Shown: in pieces, positions 7,269-15,058 of the stretch
How the letters are laid out: every line of letters starts with the position of its first letter
How positions within the stretch are numbered: position 1 is the first letter of the stretch
Position numbers and translations under genes: made by a program
The notes under the pieces: model-generated
Databases searched by the model: none
What the model was told of the DNA's origin: nothing
What the model saw: only the letters and a program-made list of their open reading frames with translations
Assembly (NCBI RefSeq): GCF_009909185.1
Contig: NZ_JAAAMV010000002.1
Coordinates: 434,001-498,000, forward strand
Direction of reading: 5' to 3'
Source of the DNA: Paenibacillus glycinis
Lineage (GTDB): Bacteria > Bacillota > Bacilli > Paenibacillales > Paenibacillaceae
DNA: 64,000 bases

Positions 7269-8234
7269 TTAAGCTCGGCTGATGAGCGGCGCGTCCGCGG
7301 GCACCGGGATCGATGCCAGGATGCCGCCGATGACGTTCTCGGCGGCGTCCGCGCGCATCCGCTGCACGCTGCGCAGCGCGATCCGGTGCGCCAGGACCGG
7401 CACCGCCATCGCTTTCACGTCGTCGGGCAGCACATGGTCCCTGCCCTGGATCGCCGCCCTGGCCTGGCAGGCGCGGAGCAGCGCCTGGCTGCTGCGCGGA
7501 CTCGCGCCAAGCGCCGCGTCCGGATGCTTGCGCGTCGCTTCCACGATCGCCAGCATATAGCCGAGCAGCTCTTCGGTCACCCGCACGGACGTATACTGCC
7601 CCTTGGCTTCCTCGATCTGCGCGGTAGTCACGACGGGAGCCAGCTGCTCCAAGGGGCTGTCCGCCATGAATCGCTTCATGATCGCGATGCCCTCGTCCGT
7701 CGTCGGATAGCCCATTTTCAGCTTGAACAGGAAACGGTCGAGCTGCGCTTCCGGCAGCGGAAACGTGCCCTGCTGCTCGATCGGGTTCTGCGTCGCGATG
7801 ACGAGAAACGGCCGGCCGAGCAGGTGGGTCTCGCCGTCGATGCTCACTTGGCGCTCCTCCATGCATTCCAGCAGACTGGATTGCGTGCGCGGGGTGGCGC
7901 GGTTGATCTCGTCGGCCAAGACGATATTGGCGAACAGCGGACCGGGCCGGAACTCGAATTCCGCCAGCTTCTGATTGTAGAAATGGATGCCCGTCAGATC
8001 GGACGGCAGCAGATCCGGCGTGAATTGAATGCGTTTGAACTCGCCGTCGATCGATTTCGCCACCGCTTTCGCGAGCAGCGTTTTCCCCGTTCCGGGCACG
8101 TCTTCGAGCAGGACGTGTCCGGAGGCCAAAATAGCGATGATCAATTGATCCACGATGTCTTCCTTGCCCACGATGACTTTCCCGACGTTAGCGCGGATCG
8201 CGTTGGCCGTTTGCGCGATAGTTCCTACGTTCAT
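7269..8234 (-). CDS. MoxR-family AAA+ ATPase
   Basis: 321 residues. The MoxR pattern is complete: Walker A EDVPGTGKTLLA near residue 45, Walker B IVLADEINRATP near residue 108, sensor 1 IATQNPIEQQGTFPLPEAQLD, and an arginine finger region, then the lid domain (SPRSSQALLRACQA). MoxR ATPases are cytosolic ring chaperones that work with DUF58/VWA partners, here the next gene. The ATG at 8234 is preceded by AGAGGAG nine bases upstream. A TATACT hexamer about 60 bases further up may be its -10, but no good -35 was seen. Confidence 0.92.
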   Translation of the reverse strand: MNVGTIAQTANAIRANVGKVIVGKEDIVDQLIIAILASGHVLLEDVPGTGKTLLAKAVAKSIDGEFKRIQFTPDLLPSDLTGIHFYNQKLAEFEFRPGPLFANIVLADEINRATPRTQSSLLECMEERQVSIDGETHLLGRPFLVIATQNPIEQQGTFPLPEAQLDRFLFKLKMGYPTTDEGIAIMKRFMADSPLEQLAPVVTTAQIEEAKGQYTSVRVTEELLGYMLAIVEATRKHPDAALGASPRSSQALLRACQARAAIQGRDHVLPDDVKAMAVPVLAHRIALRSVQRMRADAAENVIGGILASIPVPADAPLISRA

Positions 8235-8327
8235 CTCGCTGTGCTCCTCTCGTTTCCCAGTGAAATGGAAGTGCTTTCTTTAGTAGTATACCTCCAATTC
8301 CGGCGAGGGGCCATCCTTTTGGCGCGT

Positions 8328-9611
8328 TTATCGGACGGGCCGGAGCTCCGCGATGCCGTGCATGTACGGCCTGAGGGCGGGAGGCAAGCGGACCGAGCCG
8401 TCCTCGCGCTGATGGTTTTCGAGCAGCGGGATGAGAATGCGGGGGCTCGCAACCATCGTGTTGTTCAACGTATACGCGTGCCGCAGCCGCCCGTCTCCGT
8501 CCCGATAGCGAATATTCGAGCGCCTGGCCTGAAAATCGAGCAGCAGCGACGCCGAATGCGTCTCGCCGAAGCCGTCCCGGCTCGGCATCCAGGTCTCGAT
8601 GTCGTACTGCTTGTAATTTTTCTGCGACAGATCGCCGCCGCAGACGGCCACGACGCGGTAAGGCAACTCGAGCAGCCGCAGCAGCTCCTCGCTGTTGGCC
8701 GTCAGCCGTTCCAGCCAGGCTAGGCCTTCCGCCAGCTCCGCCCGGCAAATGACGACCTGCTCCACCTTCGCGAACTGATGGACGCGATACAAGCCGTGAA
8801 CGTCCCTGCCGGCCGAGCCGACCTCGCTCCGGTAGCAGGCGCTGACCGCCCCGAGCAGCTTCGGCGCGGCCAAATCCACGATCTCGCCGCCGTAATACGA
8901 GACGAGCGGCACTTCCGACGTCCCGGCGAGCCACTTGTCCTCGCCTTGGATCGCGTAGCTCTGGTCGCGGCCGCCGGGAAAATGGCCGGTCGCGATCAAC
9001 GTCCCTTCCTTCACCAGCACCGGCACGTCCAGCAAGTCGAAGCCTTTGCGCAGCAGCAGGTCGAGCGCCAGCTGCTGCACGGCGCGGTGCAGCAGGAGCC
9101 CGCCGTTCTTCAGCACGTACTGCCGGGCGCCGCCGATTTTGACGCCGCGCGCGATATCGACGATCGCCAGCGATTCGCCGAGCTCTACGTGGCTGCGCGG
9201 CTCGAAGCCGAATGCCGGAAGCTCGCCGGCCCGACGCATCTCCACGTTATCGCGGTCGCTCGCGCCGTCCGGCGTGTCGGGCGAGATGACGTTCGGCACC
9301 TGCAGCATCAGCACGTCGTACAAGCGCTCCGTCTGGCGGAACCGCTCCTCCAGCTCCTTCAGCTTCGCAAGCTCCGAAGCGGCTGCCTTTTTCGCCCGCT
9401 CCGCCTCGTCGCCGCGTCCTTCGCGCAGCAGCCCCTGAATCGCTTTCGAGCTGCGGTTGCGCTCCGCGCGCAGCGTCTCCGTCGCCCGCTGCAGCTCCCG
9501 CCGCCGGTCGTCGACCGCCAGCAGCTCCCCGATCGAGAGCGCGATGCCCTTCCGATCCGCCGCTTGCTGAATCTCTTCCGCCCGTTCCCTGATAAACCCG
9601 ATGTCCAACAT
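8328..9611 (-). CDS. serS: seryl-tRNA synthetase
   Basis: 427 residues, the usual length. N-terminal long coiled-coil arm (about residues 25-105, rich in Arg/Glu/Lys) that clasps tRNA-Ser, followed by the class II core: motif 2 region CYRSEVGSAGRDVHGLYRVHQF and motif 3 with NNTMVASPRILIPLLENHQ. Charges tRNA-Ser in the cytoplasm. ATG at 9611 chosen because the family begins MLDIxFIR; extension upstream would run into the leader terminator. The gene is preceded by a T-box leader (9640-9846), so expression should respond to uncharged tRNA-Ser. Confidence 0.95.
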   Translation of the reverse strand: MLDIGFIRERAEEIQQAADRKGIALSIGELLAVDDRRRELQRATETLRAERNRSSKAIQGLLREGRGDEAERAKKAAASELAKLKELEERFRQTERLYDVLMLQVPNVISPDTPDGASDRDNVEMRRAGELPAFGFEPRSHVELGESLAIVDIARGVKIGGARQYVLKNGGLLLHRAVQQLALDLLLRKGFDLLDVPVLVKEGTLIATGHFPGGRDQSYAIQGEDKWLAGTSEVPLVSYYGGEIVDLAAPKLLGAVSACYRSEVGSAGRDVHGLYRVHQFAKVEQVVICRAELAEGLAWLERLTANSEELLRLLELPYRVVAVCGGDLSQKNYKQYDIETWMPSRDGFGETHSASLLLDFQARRSNIRYRDGDGRLRHAYTLNNTMVASPRILIPLLENHQREDGSVRLPPALRPYMHGIAELRPVR

Positions 9612-9639
9612 GGTCAACACTCCCGTATCCGTCATTTCG

Positions 9640-9846
9640 GGGCCAAAAAAAACGCGTTCCCGCCCCATTGCCATGGGACGAAGAACGCGTTCGCGGTGCC
9701 ACCCAAATTAGTCGATCCAGGATCGACCCTCTCGGTTCCGCGGATAACGGCGCGGTGCCGGACTGCTTGGCGGAATGCGGACTCGCCGCATTCCGTACGC
9801 AACGCCTCCGAGTTGGAATCTCATCATCGGCCTGTTTGCTTATTGC
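9640..9846 (-). promoter_or_regulatory. T-box leader of serS
   Basis: The minus strand carries the T-box core GGGTGGCACCGCG (9704-9692), the upstream CCGTTATC element (9750-9743) typical of the stem II region, a 7-bp stem III (GTCGATC/GATCGAC), and a terminator at 9645-9688 (arms with GCGTTC and GAACGC, then eight T). A candidate serine specifier TCC lies at 9817-9815, followed by A. Only about 140 nt separate the inferred start from the T-box core, so stem I looks short (CGCAA/TTGCG base, about 50 nt). Confidence 0.85.
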
Positions 9847-9850
9847 GAGG

Positions 9851-9880
9851 AGTATAACAAAAACAGCCGCCTTTGCGCAA
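9851..9880 (-). promoter_or_regulatory. serS promoter overlapping the upstream terminator
   Basis: -35 TTGCGC (9880-9875) and -10 TATACT (9856-9851) with an 18-base spacer on the minus strand. The -35 lies in the loop and the spacer in the 3' arm of the terminator at 9859-9890. Confidence 0.5.
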
Positions 9881-9890
9881 GAGGCAGCTG
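9859..9890 (-). terminator. terminator of the 90-residue hypothetical gene
   Basis: CAGCTGCC pairs with GGCGGCTG (one wobble) around TCTTGCGCAAA and is followed by five T on the minus strand. Confidence 0.75.
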
Positions 9891-9909
9891 TCCGGTTAAG
9901 CGGATGAAT

Positions 9910-10182
9910 TTAAAGAACGGAAGAAATCAGCTCGTTATCCAGCACTTCGCGCTCGAATTGTTCCACGTAGCTGGACATGCAGTTGCAGTAGTAATCTCTT
10001 CTGCAGATCGGGCAAGGCACGGTCAGCAGGCGATTGACGCCGATCAGCTTCCAGTCCGGATTTTTCGTGAAAATAAGGCGACACTGCGTATTATCGGACA
10101 TCGTCACGACGAAATGATATAGACCTGCTGCCGGATTCACATCAGCCGCTGCAAAATCTTTAAATTTGATGTTGAATTTCAT
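9910..10182 (-). CDS. small protein with CPxC...CNC cysteine cluster (90 aa)
   Basis: 90 residues beginning MKFNIKFKDF. The C-terminal half has PCPICRRDYYCNC, four cysteines that could bind a zinc ion, though the spacing does not match a standard treble-clef finger. The rest is beta-rich. ATG at 10182 with AGGAGA eight bases upstream. It is a single-gene unit: an AT-rich region lies upstream and its own terminator follows at 9859-9890. Base composition is lower in GC than the neighbours, which may mean recent acquisition or just a small regulatory gene. Family not recognised. Confidence 0.6.
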   Translation of the reverse strand: MKFNIKFKDFAAADVNPAAGLYHFVVTMSDNTQCRLIFTKNPDWKLIGVNRLLTVPCPICRRDYYCNCMSSYVEQFEREVLDNELISSVL

Positions 10183-10299
10183 AATCGATCTCCTGTTTTT
10201 GTAGATTTGAAAATTCCTTGTAAGCTTATATAATTTGAGGCTGAATGTCAATTCATTTATCCAGTTTACCCGGTTTGCGGGCTTGCCAACCCATACGCG

Positions 10300-10335
10300 A
10301 AAAAGCAGCTCCCTTCCTATCGGAAAGGAGCTGCC
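10300..10335 (-). terminator. terminator of the ABC exporter operon
   Basis: GCAGCTCC-TTTCC pairs with GGAAG-GGAGCTGC around GATA on the minus strand and is followed by TTTTTCG. Confidence 0.88.
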
Positions 10336-10348
10336 CTATGAACCCCGA

Positions 10349-12163
10349 TCATGCGCCCGTCTGCATCGCCAGCGATTGCTGCATCTCGTATTGGGTCATA
10401 TAGAGTTTCTTATAGAGTCCGCCATGCTGCATCAGTTCTTCGTGCGAGCCCTGCTCGAATATTTGGCCGTCCTTCACGACGAGGATGATGTCCGCATCCC
10501 GAATGGTGGACAGCCGGTGCGCGATGATGAACGCCGTGCGTCCTTCCAGCACCGTCTGGAGCGCCGCTTGGATATGCTGCTCCGTCTCGGTATCGACGCT
10601 GGACGTCGCTTCGTCGAGAATCAGGATGCGCGGGTCCGACAGCAGCACCCGGCCGAAGGCGAGCAGCTGGCGCTGGCCGACGGACAGCTTGGAGCCGCGC
10701 TCCTCGACTTGCGTGGCGTACCCGTCCGCGAACTGCGAGGCGAAGTTGTCGATCCGGACGCTCTCCGCGGCGCGGCGCAGCGCCTCGTCCGAAGCGTCCT
10801 CGTTGCCGTAGCGCAAATTGTCCTCGATCGTGCCGGAGAAGATGAACGAGTCCTGCAGCACGATGCCCATCTGCCGACGGAGCGACTCCAGCGTGACCGC
10901 CGTCACGTCCTGGCCGTCGATCAGGATCCGGCCGCCCGTCGCGTCATAGAAACGCATGAGCAGATTGACGATCGTGCTCTTCCCGGCGCCCGTGGGCCCG
11001 ACGAGCGCGACGCGCTGACCCGGCTTGATGCGGAGGTTGACGTTCCGCAGCACGTCCGGTTTATCCTCCGCATAGCGAAACGATACGTTGTCGAAGACGA
11101 CCTCGCCCCGAATCCGTTTCATGTCCGCGGCGTCTTTGCGGTCCTTCACTTCCGGCTCGGTGTCCAGGATCTCGAAAATCCGTTCGGCCGAAGCCATCGC
11201 CGAGAGCACCTGGCTGTAGACTTTGGACAAGGCGCTGAGCGGTCCCCAGAACCGCCATAAGTAGTTGATGAACGCCATGATGAAGCCGAGCGTCAGCACC
11301 CCGTCCATGACGGAGCGCGCGCCGAACCAGAGCACGATGCACGTCCCGATCATGCCGATCATCTCGACCGACGGCCAGACCATCGACTCCAGCGTGATCG
11401 CCCGCATGAAGGCGTTCTTGTTGCGCGTGTTCAAGCGCTCGAACCGCCGGCTGTTCTCCCGCTGCCGGGAGAAAGCCTGGATGACGCGGATGCCCTGGAT
11501 CGTTTCGTTCAGGTTGCCGTTGATCGCGGACATCGTCTTGCGCGAATGCGACCAGGAGCCTTCGATCTTCGGCTGCATCAAGCCGACGATCATATAGAGC
11601 AGCGGCAATGTAATGAAGGAAAGCAGCGCGAGCTTCCAGTCCATCCAGAGCAGGATCGCGACGATGCCCACCAGGTGGGTGAACTCCATGACCATCGTGA
11701 TCAAGCCGCCGTTGACGAGCTCGCCGATCGCGTTCGTGTCGTTCGTGATCCGCGACATGATCTTCCCCGCCGGCCTGCCGTCGAAGAACCGGAACGACAA
11801 GGTCTGCAGGTGATTGAACAGCTGCTGGCGCAAGTCGAACAGGATGCGCTGTCCCGTGAAATTGATCATCTTGGTGTGCAGGTAGCCGAGCAGCCAGCCG
11901 ATCGCCTTGGACCCCAGCAGCACGCCCCCGAGGATGTTGATGATCATGAAATCCTTCTCCATGATTCCATTGTCGATGATGTACCGGACGAGCAGCGGCT
12001 CCGCCAGGCTGAGTCCCATATTGAGCAGGACGATGACGATAACGAAGGATAATACCTTCCGGTACGGAAGCACGTAACGCAACAATCGTTTCAAATACGC
12101 GCGGTTAAACGGCTTTTCTTCGATCTCCTCGCCGGAATCCCATTCGACCTGGCTCACGTTCAT
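10349..12163 (-). CDS. heterodimeric ABC exporter subunit, BmrD/YheH-like
   Basis: 604 residues: six transmembrane helices (about residues 35-330) followed by one nucleotide-binding domain. Walker A GPTGAGKST near residue 390, signature LSVGQ near 494 (Gly to Val against the usual LSGGQ), Walker B ILILDEATSS near 514 and switch His in IIAHRLST near 549. In heterodimeric multidrug exporters such as BmrCD and TM287/288 one signature is degenerate in this way. Its partner is the upstream gene, 58 bases away. The ATG at 12163 has GAGGGGG directly abutting; a GTG two codons downstream (12157) has better spacing, so the true start is uncertain by two residues. Likely exports drugs or peptides. Confidence 0.9.
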   Translation of the reverse strand: MNVSQVEWDSGEEIEEKPFNRAYLKRLLRYVLPYRKVLSFVIVIVLLNMGLSLAEPLLVRYIIDNGIMEKDFMIINILGGVLLGSKAIGWLLGYLHTKMINFTGQRILFDLRQQLFNHLQTLSFRFFDGRPAGKIMSRITNDTNAIGELVNGGLITMVMEFTHLVGIVAILLWMDWKLALLSFITLPLLYMIVGLMQPKIEGSWSHSRKTMSAINGNLNETIQGIRVIQAFSRQRENSRRFERLNTRNKNAFMRAITLESMVWPSVEMIGMIGTCIVLWFGARSVMDGVLTLGFIMAFINYLWRFWGPLSALSKVYSQVLSAMASAERIFEILDTEPEVKDRKDAADMKRIRGEVVFDNVSFRYAEDKPDVLRNVNLRIKPGQRVALVGPTGAGKSTIVNLLMRFYDATGGRILIDGQDVTAVTLESLRRQMGIVLQDSFIFSGTIEDNLRYGNEDASDEALRRAAESVRIDNFASQFADGYATQVEERGSKLSVGQRQLLAFGRVLLSDPRILILDEATSSVDTETEQHIQAALQTVLEGRTAFIIAHRLSTIRDADIILVVKDGQIFEQGSHEELMQHGGLYKKLYMTQYEMQQSLAMQTGA

Positions 12164-12221
12164 CCCCCTCTATGATCTCGCGAATCATTAATTCTCTATC
12201 GTCATTAATAGCGTGAATGAA

Positions 12222-13973
12222 TCAGCGCGAGGCGGCGGCTTCCTGCAGTTGGAACAGGTTCCGGAAGAAGCCCTCCTGCGCGAACAGCTCGCGGTGCGTC
12301 CCCTGCTGCACGATCCGGCCGCGGTCGAGCACGATGATGCGGTCCGCCCGCTTCACGGAAGACAGCCGCTGGGCGATGATGAACGTCGTGCGTCCCTTCA
12401 TCACGTCCAGCAATTCCTCGTGGATCGCGGATTCCGTCGCCGTATCCACGCTTGCCGTCGCTTCGTCCAGGACGAGGATCGGCGGATCCATCAGGATCGC
12501 GCGCGCCAGCGCCACGCGCTGGCGCTGGCCGCCGGACAATCCGACGCCCCGTTCGCCGATGATCGTGTCGTAGCCGAACGGCATGCCTTCGATGAAGGCA
12601 TGGATCTGCGCTTTGCCCGCCGCCCATTCGATCTGCGCCTGCGTCGCGTCCGGCACGCCGTACGCGATATTCTCGCGGATCGTCGCCGAGAAGAGAAACG
12701 TCTCCTGCGGCACGATGCCGATCTTCCGGCGAAGCCCGTCGAGCTCGTAATCCTTGACGTCCACGCCGTCGATGAGCAGCCTGCCCCGGCTGACGTCGTA
12801 GAACCGCGACATGAGCGCGATCAGGCTGCTCTTGCCGGAGCCGGTCGCGCCCAGCACGGCGACGACCTCGCCCTGCTTCACGCTGAGCGAGATATTCTCC
12901 AGCACGCCGGCGTCCTTCTGCGGATCCTGGTCCGCGAAATGGAACGCGACGCCGTCGAAGACCACGTTGCCTCGGATGCGGGCGACGTCCTCGCCCGCGT
13001 CCTTCCCGGCGGCGATATCGACGGGCGTATCCAGCACTTCGAATACGCGCGGAGCGGCCTTCATCGCCTGCTGCATGATGTTGATCTGCCAGCCGAGCAT
13101 GTTGAGCGGCCAGATGATGCCCCAGGTGTACCATTGGAACGCCATGAACGTGCCGAAGGTCATCCCGTCCTTGGCGACGTACAGGGCGCCGAACCAAACC
13201 ATCGTGACGAATACGATGCCCCCGTAGAAATTCATCAGCGGGAAGGCGCTCGCCTCCAGCTTGGCGCGTTCCATGTTGGTCGCGAAGTTGTCGTCGTTGC
13301 GCGCCTCGAACTTGCGCTGCTCGGCTTTCTCGCGCGCGAACGCCTTGACGACGCGGATCCCGGAGATGTTCTCCTGCAGCGTGGTCGTCAATTTCCCCAT
13401 TTGCTCCCTGACCTGGCCCCATGCCGGACCGACCTTCTTGTTGAACCGGTACAGCGCGAACATCAGCAGCGGCACGGTCGCCATGCTAAGCAGCGTGACC
13501 TGCCATTGCATGGCCAGCATGAAGCCGATCGTCCCGACGAAGGTCAGCGCGCCCGTGAACATCGACATGGCGCCGAAACCGATGAAGTTCTTGAGCGATT
13601 CGATGTCGCCGGTCATCCTCGACATGAGCTGGCCGGTCTGCGCCTTGTCGTAGTAGCCGAACGACAGCCGCTGCAGATGGTCGTACATCTCTTCGCGGAG
13701 CTTGAACACGACGTTCTGCCCCACCAGCTCCTGCGACCGGCTCTGCATGTACATCGCGAAGCTCTTCGCGACTTGAATGCCGGAGAGCGCCAGCGTGAAG
13801 CCCAAGATCATGGTGACGTTTTTGTTCGCGATCCCCTTGTCGAACACTTCTTTGAGCAGCCAAGGCGCCACCAGGTCGACAAGCGTGCCGAACACCAGCA
13901 GCAGGGTCGACAGCACGACCCATTTCGCGCTTGGACGCAAATACTTCAGCAAGCGCAGCATTACGACGTTCAT
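12222..13973 (-). CDS. heterodimeric ABC exporter subunit, BmrC/YheI-like
   Basis: 583 residues, six transmembrane helices then an NBD. Walker A GATGSGKSS near residue 379, canonical LSGGQRQR near 478, Walker B ILVLDEATAS near 502, but the switch residue is Gln (IIAQRLSS, near 534) rather than His. Together with the LSVGQ partner this gives one active and one impaired ATP site, as in BmrCD-type exporters; unusually the Walker B Glu is kept here. ATG at 13973 has AAGGAGGAG eight bases upstream. It is the first large gene after the leader peptide and attenuator at 14022-14178, so its expression is probably controlled by transcript termination. Confidence 0.9.
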   Translation of the reverse strand: MNVVMLRLLKYLRPSAKWVVLSTLLLVFGTLVDLVAPWLLKEVFDKGIANKNVTMILGFTLALSGIQVAKSFAMYMQSRSQELVGQNVVFKLREEMYDHLQRLSFGYYDKAQTGQLMSRMTGDIESLKNFIGFGAMSMFTGALTFVGTIGFMLAMQWQVTLLSMATVPLLMFALYRFNKKVGPAWGQVREQMGKLTTTLQENISGIRVVKAFAREKAEQRKFEARNDDNFATNMERAKLEASAFPLMNFYGGIVFVTMVWFGALYVAKDGMTFGTFMAFQWYTWGIIWPLNMLGWQINIMQQAMKAAPRVFEVLDTPVDIAAGKDAGEDVARIRGNVVFDGVAFHFADQDPQKDAGVLENISLSVKQGEVVAVLGATGSGKSSLIALMSRFYDVSRGRLLIDGVDVKDYELDGLRRKIGIVPQETFLFSATIRENIAYGVPDATQAQIEWAAGKAQIHAFIEGMPFGYDTIIGERGVGLSGGQRQRVALARAILMDPPILVLDEATASVDTATESAIHEELLDVMKGRTTFIIAQRLSSVKRADRIIVLDRGRIVQQGTHRELFAQEGFFRNLFQLQEAAASR

Positions 13974-14021
13974 TGCCCGCACTCCTCCTTTATCAACGGC
14001 CGGTTCCGAAGGGACGACAAC

Positions 14022-14061
14022 AAAAAAGGAGACTCCGAGCCGCATGGCTCAAAGTCTCCTT
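14022..14061 (-). terminator. attenuator hairpin before the ABC exporter genes
   Basis: A 16-bp stem on the minus strand (AAGGAGACTTTGAGCC with GGCTCGGAGTCTCCTT, two G-T wobbles) around ATGC, followed by six T. It stands between the promoter/leader peptide and the exporter gene, so it must be bypassed for expression; no other gene upstream needs it as an end. Confidence 0.85.
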
Positions 14062-14078
14062 ACACGCGCGGAACAGGG

Positions 14079-14094
14079 CAGCCGGTTACGGCTG
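14079..14094 (-). promoter_or_regulatory. hairpin around the leader-peptide stop codon
   Basis: CAGCCG and CGGCTG pair perfectly with the TAA stop of the leader peptide in the four-base loop. A ribosome paused at the end of the leader would open this hairpin. Confidence 0.5.
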
Positions 14095-14178
14095 TCTAGT
14101 GCGCAGCAAGAAGTCGGGCCGATGGATCGGATTCATTTTCGGCATGCGCACGTCATTCGCAAAATGAAGCATATCCAT
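14086..14178 (-). CDS. leader peptide of the ABC exporter operon (30 aa), BmrB-like role
   Basis: A 30-codon ORF (ATG 14178, TAA 14088-14086) with a near-perfect ribosome site AAGGAGG six bases upstream. The peptide starts MDMLHFANDV and ends FLLRTRQP. It lies between a promoter (-35 TTGCAT at 14247-14242, -10 TAAGAT at 14224-14219, spacer 17) and a strong terminator that precedes the exporter genes. In B. subtilis bmrCD is controlled by the BmrB leader through ribosome stalling by translation-targeting antibiotics; the same layout here supports an analogous role. The peptide sequence itself is not recognisably like BmrB, so the analogy rests on architecture. Confidence 0.7.
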   Translation of the reverse strand: MDMLHFANDVRMPKMNPIHRPDFLLRTRQP

Positions 14179-14218
14179 CGCCCTCCTTATCGTCGTTATC
14201 GTTCGTTGGAACATCCAA

Positions 14219-14247
14219 ATCTTATCATCACTTCCAGCGGCATGCAA
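14219..14247 (-). promoter_or_regulatory. promoter of the leader-peptide/ABC exporter unit
   Basis: -35 TTGCAT (14247-14242) and -10 TAAGAT (14224-14219) with a 17-base spacer on the minus strand; the leader ATG follows about 35 bases after the inferred start. The remaining part of the 13974-14326 gap, 14248-14326, is AT-rich and shows nothing else. Confidence 0.55.
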
Positions 14248-14326
14248 GAGGCTCCGCCGAAAAATATTGTTTATTTTAGGCGCATATTCGCAATATACCC
14301 ATAAATACCCAAATGCGATAAATCCC

Positions 14327-14860
14327 TTACAGGTCGCGGGAAGATTCGAAATCGGCAGCGGTGATGCCCTGTTCCACCGCGAACTCGTAGTCCTCGATAT
14401 CGTATACTTGCACGGGCACTTCCGCTTCCAGCAGCTTATCCTGGAATTCGAACTGATCCGACAGCAGCGGCACGCTCAGCTTCATGGAGGTCAGCAGCAG
14501 CTCCGTCTCGATCGGGTCGAAATATTCGCCGTACTGGGCGTTGTCCACCGCATGCACGACCGTGAACTGTACCATGTCGCTGAGCAGCAGCGGCGAGCTC
14601 TCGCGCCACGGCATTTGCAGCGAACGCTCGATCTTCTTGCGGTTGAACGGATCCTCGAAGAACGCGATCAGCTCCTGTATCTTGCTTTTCACGTGCTTAT
14701 CGTCTTCCGGATCGTCCATGACGGGCTCCGTACCGTCCTTCATATCGTAAAGCTCCATAATCGTCGAATACGGCAAGACAAAATCGACCGGCCGGCTTGG
14801 CACGAGCAATTGACCATATGTTGCAACCATTACGGCTTCTATCACAAATCGCCGTCGCAT
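14327..14860 (-). CDS. conserved-looking hypothetical protein (177 aa)
   Basis: 177 residues, acidic, without signal peptide or membrane helix. It has alternating hydrophobic strands near the N terminus (FVIEAVMVATYGQLL, DFVLPYSTIMELYDM) and a charged helical middle (DDKHVKSKIQELIAFFEDPF). The compact, ordered pattern and good codon use make it a real gene. ATG at 14860 with GGGGGAG about six bases upstream; a TATAAT with weak -35 lies near 14895. Divergent from ypdA. I cannot assign a family with confidence. Confidence 0.7.
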   Translation of the reverse strand: MRRRFVIEAVMVATYGQLLVPSRPVDFVLPYSTIMELYDMKDGTEPVMDDPEDDKHVKSKIQELIAFFEDPFNRKKIERSLQMPWRESSPLLLSDMVQFTVVHAVDNAQYGEYFDPIETELLLTSMKLSVPLLSDQFEFQDKLLEAEVPVQVYDIEDYEFAVEQGITAADFESSRDL

Positions 14861-15058
14861 TCTATCTCCCCCTTCAAGCAGCGTTAGCTTATTATACAAC
14901 AAATTGTTCCCGCGGGCACATAGCCAAATGGTCGAATCCGCTCGCGCCGCGATCCTCCCCGCCGCGTAGCGGGCTGCGAGCGCCGGGCCGCGCGAATATG
15001 TTAGAATAATAGATATTCCCGTCGTTGGCCTCAAATGAACATTGGAGTTGATATCGTT

